Below are positions 6,935 through 8,015 of a stretch of DNA of 8,015 bases, piece after piece. The notes beneath the pieces were generated by a model. That model made no database searches and had not been told where the DNA came from. It saw only the letters and a list, made by a program, of their open reading frames with translations. The position numbers and the translations under genes were made by a program. The stretch is taken from the NCBI GenBank assembly GCA_007123695.1, contig SLGN01000031.1:1-8015 (forward strand), read 5' to 3'. Position 1 is the first letter of the stretch; each line of letters opens with the position of its first letter. This stretch comes from Verrucomicrobiales bacterium. GTDB lineage: Bacteria > Verrucomicrobiota > Verrucomicrobiia > Verrucomicrobiales > DEV007.

Positions 6935-7929
6935 ACGCCCACGCGAAACACCTCCTCGCGGCCCACGGCCCGCTCCTGCTCGTGTGGGGCGCGCTATTCC
7001 TGCTCTTCGGCTCGCTCAGCGAGAACTTCCTTTCCCGAGACACCCTCGGCACCCTCGCCGGACAGGTGCCGCCGCTCGCGATCATCGCCTGCGGCATGAC
7101 CTTCGTCCTCCTCGTGGCCGGCATCGACCTCTCGGTGGGCTCGGTGATGGCGCTCTGCGGGGCGGTGCTCGGCTACACCCTCGCCGACCGGGGCCTCGCC
7201 CTGCCGCTCGCGATGCTCCTCGCCGTCGCCGTCGGGGCCGCCGTCGGCCTTTTCAACGGCTGCCTCAGCGTCTTCCTCCGCATCCCCTCCTTCATCGTCA
7301 CCCTCGGCACCCTCGAGGTCGCCCGCGGGCTCTCCTACCTCGCCACCGGGTCGGAGACGAAGTACCTCGGCAGCCGGCTCGACGCCCTCATCGAGCCGCT
7401 CCCCTTCCTCGGGGTGCCGCCCTCCTTCCTCGTCGCCCTCGCGGTGGTCGCGGCGGGTCATTTCGTCCTCGTCCGCAGCGTCTACGGGCGCCATCTCGTC
7501 GCCATCGGCACCAACGAGAACGCCGTGCGCCTCGCCGGCATCCCGGTGGCGTGGCGGAAAGTCGGCGTCTTCCTGCTCGCCGGGACCCTCGCCGGGCTGG
7601 CCTCGGTCTTCTCCACCGCCCGCCTCGGCTCCGCCGACCCCAACGCCGGCGTCGGTTTCGAGCTCTCCGCGATCGCCGCTGTCGTCATCGGCGGCACCAG
7701 CCTGATGGGCGGCCGCGCCTCGGTGGTGAACAGCTTCCTCGGCGTGCTCGTGATCGCCACCCTCGCCGCCGGCCTCTCCCAGACCGGCGCCAGCGAGCCG
7801 ACCAAGCGCGTCGTCACCGGCCTCGTCATCGTCCTCGCCGTCACCGTCGACGCTCTCCGCAGCGGCGCGCTCGAGCGTTTGCGGAGACGACTACAGAGTC
7901 GCCGCATCCCGAAGACGACACCCGAGTAA
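6931..7929 (+). CDS. Sugar ABC transporter permease (RbsC-like, BPD_transp_2)
   Basis: This inner-membrane subunit forms the sugar channel, probably as a homodimer because only one permease gene is present. It has 332 residues, typical for the family, with about eight to ten hydrophobic segments (roughly 11-30, 44-64, 70-84, 89-109, 116-135, 163-181, 209-230, 243-262, 266-284, 293-309). Family signatures are visible: GMTFVLLVAGIDLSVGSVMA (55-74), RIPSFIVTLGTL (117-128), GTNENAVRLAGI (193-204, the cytoplasmic loop that contacts the ATPase) and FELSAIAAVVIGGTSLMGG (243-261). The C-terminus is a short basic tail (LERLRRRLQSRR). The start codon overlaps the ATPase stop by 4 bp. The gene completes the importer set of binding protein, ATPase and permease, in that order. 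The specific sugar cannot be read from the permease. Confidence 0.95.
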   Translation: MNAHAKHLLAAHGPLLLVWGALFLLFGSLSENFLSRDTLGTLAGQVPPLAIIACGMTFVLLVAGIDLSVGSVMALCGAVLGYTLADRGLALPLAMLLAVAVGAAVGLFNGCLSVFLRIPSFIVTLGTLEVARGLSYLATGSETKYLGSRLDALIEPLPFLGVPPSFLVALAVVAAGHFVLVRSVYGRHLVAIGTNENAVRLAGIPVAWRKVGVFLLAGTLAGLASVFSTARLGSADPNAGVGFELSAIAAVVIGGTSLMGGRASVVNSFLGVLVIATLAAGLSQTGASEPTKRVVTGLVIVLAVTVDALRSGALERLRRRLQSRRIPKTTPE

Positions 7930-8015
7930 GAGCCGAGTTTACAATCCTGAATCCCGCCCTCCCGCAAGCTGGCGCTTCGCCACGCCCGAAGCATCGACGC
8001 TCCCTTACCAATTCC
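7930..8015. other. Downstream intergenic end of window
   Basis: No gene is visible in the last 86 bases. TGGCG (7970-7974) and CGCCA (7978-7982) can form a 5-bp hairpin with a CTT loop, but there is no T-run on either strand, so I do not call a terminator. Whether the operon continues beyond the window is unknown. Confidence 0.5.

Noticed and set aside
7970..7982. Hairpin after the permease as a terminator
   Set aside because: The stem is only 5 bp with no T-run on either strand.

Overview
The window is GC-rich bacterial chromosome with strongly C/G-ending codons. It holds two conserved gene groups, both on the + strand, separated by about 1.5 kb of decayed sequence. Taxonomy is an inference. 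The pyruvate dehydrogenase E2 followed by Lpd, the NHL-repeat fragment with its characteristic linker wording, the lack of clear Shine-Dalgarno sequences and the pyrimidine-rich spacer repeats all remind me of Verrucomicrobiota. Nothing here proves that.

Region 1 (1-2766): the 3' part of a pyruvate dehydrogenase operon. It contains the dihydrolipoamide acetyltransferase (E2; lipoyl, E1/E3-binding and catalytic domains), which probably starts a few codons before the window. Dihydrolipoyl dehydrogenase (E3) follows 15 bp later, and a strong intrinsic terminator closes the unit. E2 carries the acetyl group on its lipoyl arm and hands it to CoA; E3 reoxidises the dihydrolipoyl group with FAD and NAD+. 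The E1 genes are expected upstream, outside the window.

Region 2 (2767-4250): no intact gene is supported. I see debris of three: a minus-strand NHL-repeat protein tail with a triplicated 18-bp Pro-rich repeat, a short + strand piece resembling the end of a REP-associated (IS200-like) transposase next to a hairpin, and a minus-strand C-terminal fragment of a LacI/GalR-family regulator that lacks its DNA-binding domain.

Region 3 (4266-7929): a complete sugar-type ABC importer operon of the ribose/allose/xylose class (CUT2 type). It consists of a periplasmic binding lipoprotein, a double-NBD ATPase and a membrane permease. ATPase and permease overlap by 4 bp (ATGA). A 12-bp perfect palindrome with the LacI-family core AATCGATT lies 24 bp before the first ATG of the binding protein. 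The sugar cannot be assigned, and no catabolic gene is in view.

I found no convincing novel system. The best leads are the decayed regulator beside a still-intact transporter, the operator-like palindrome at that junction, the start-codon ambiguity caused by spacer repeats, and the gene debris between the two operons.
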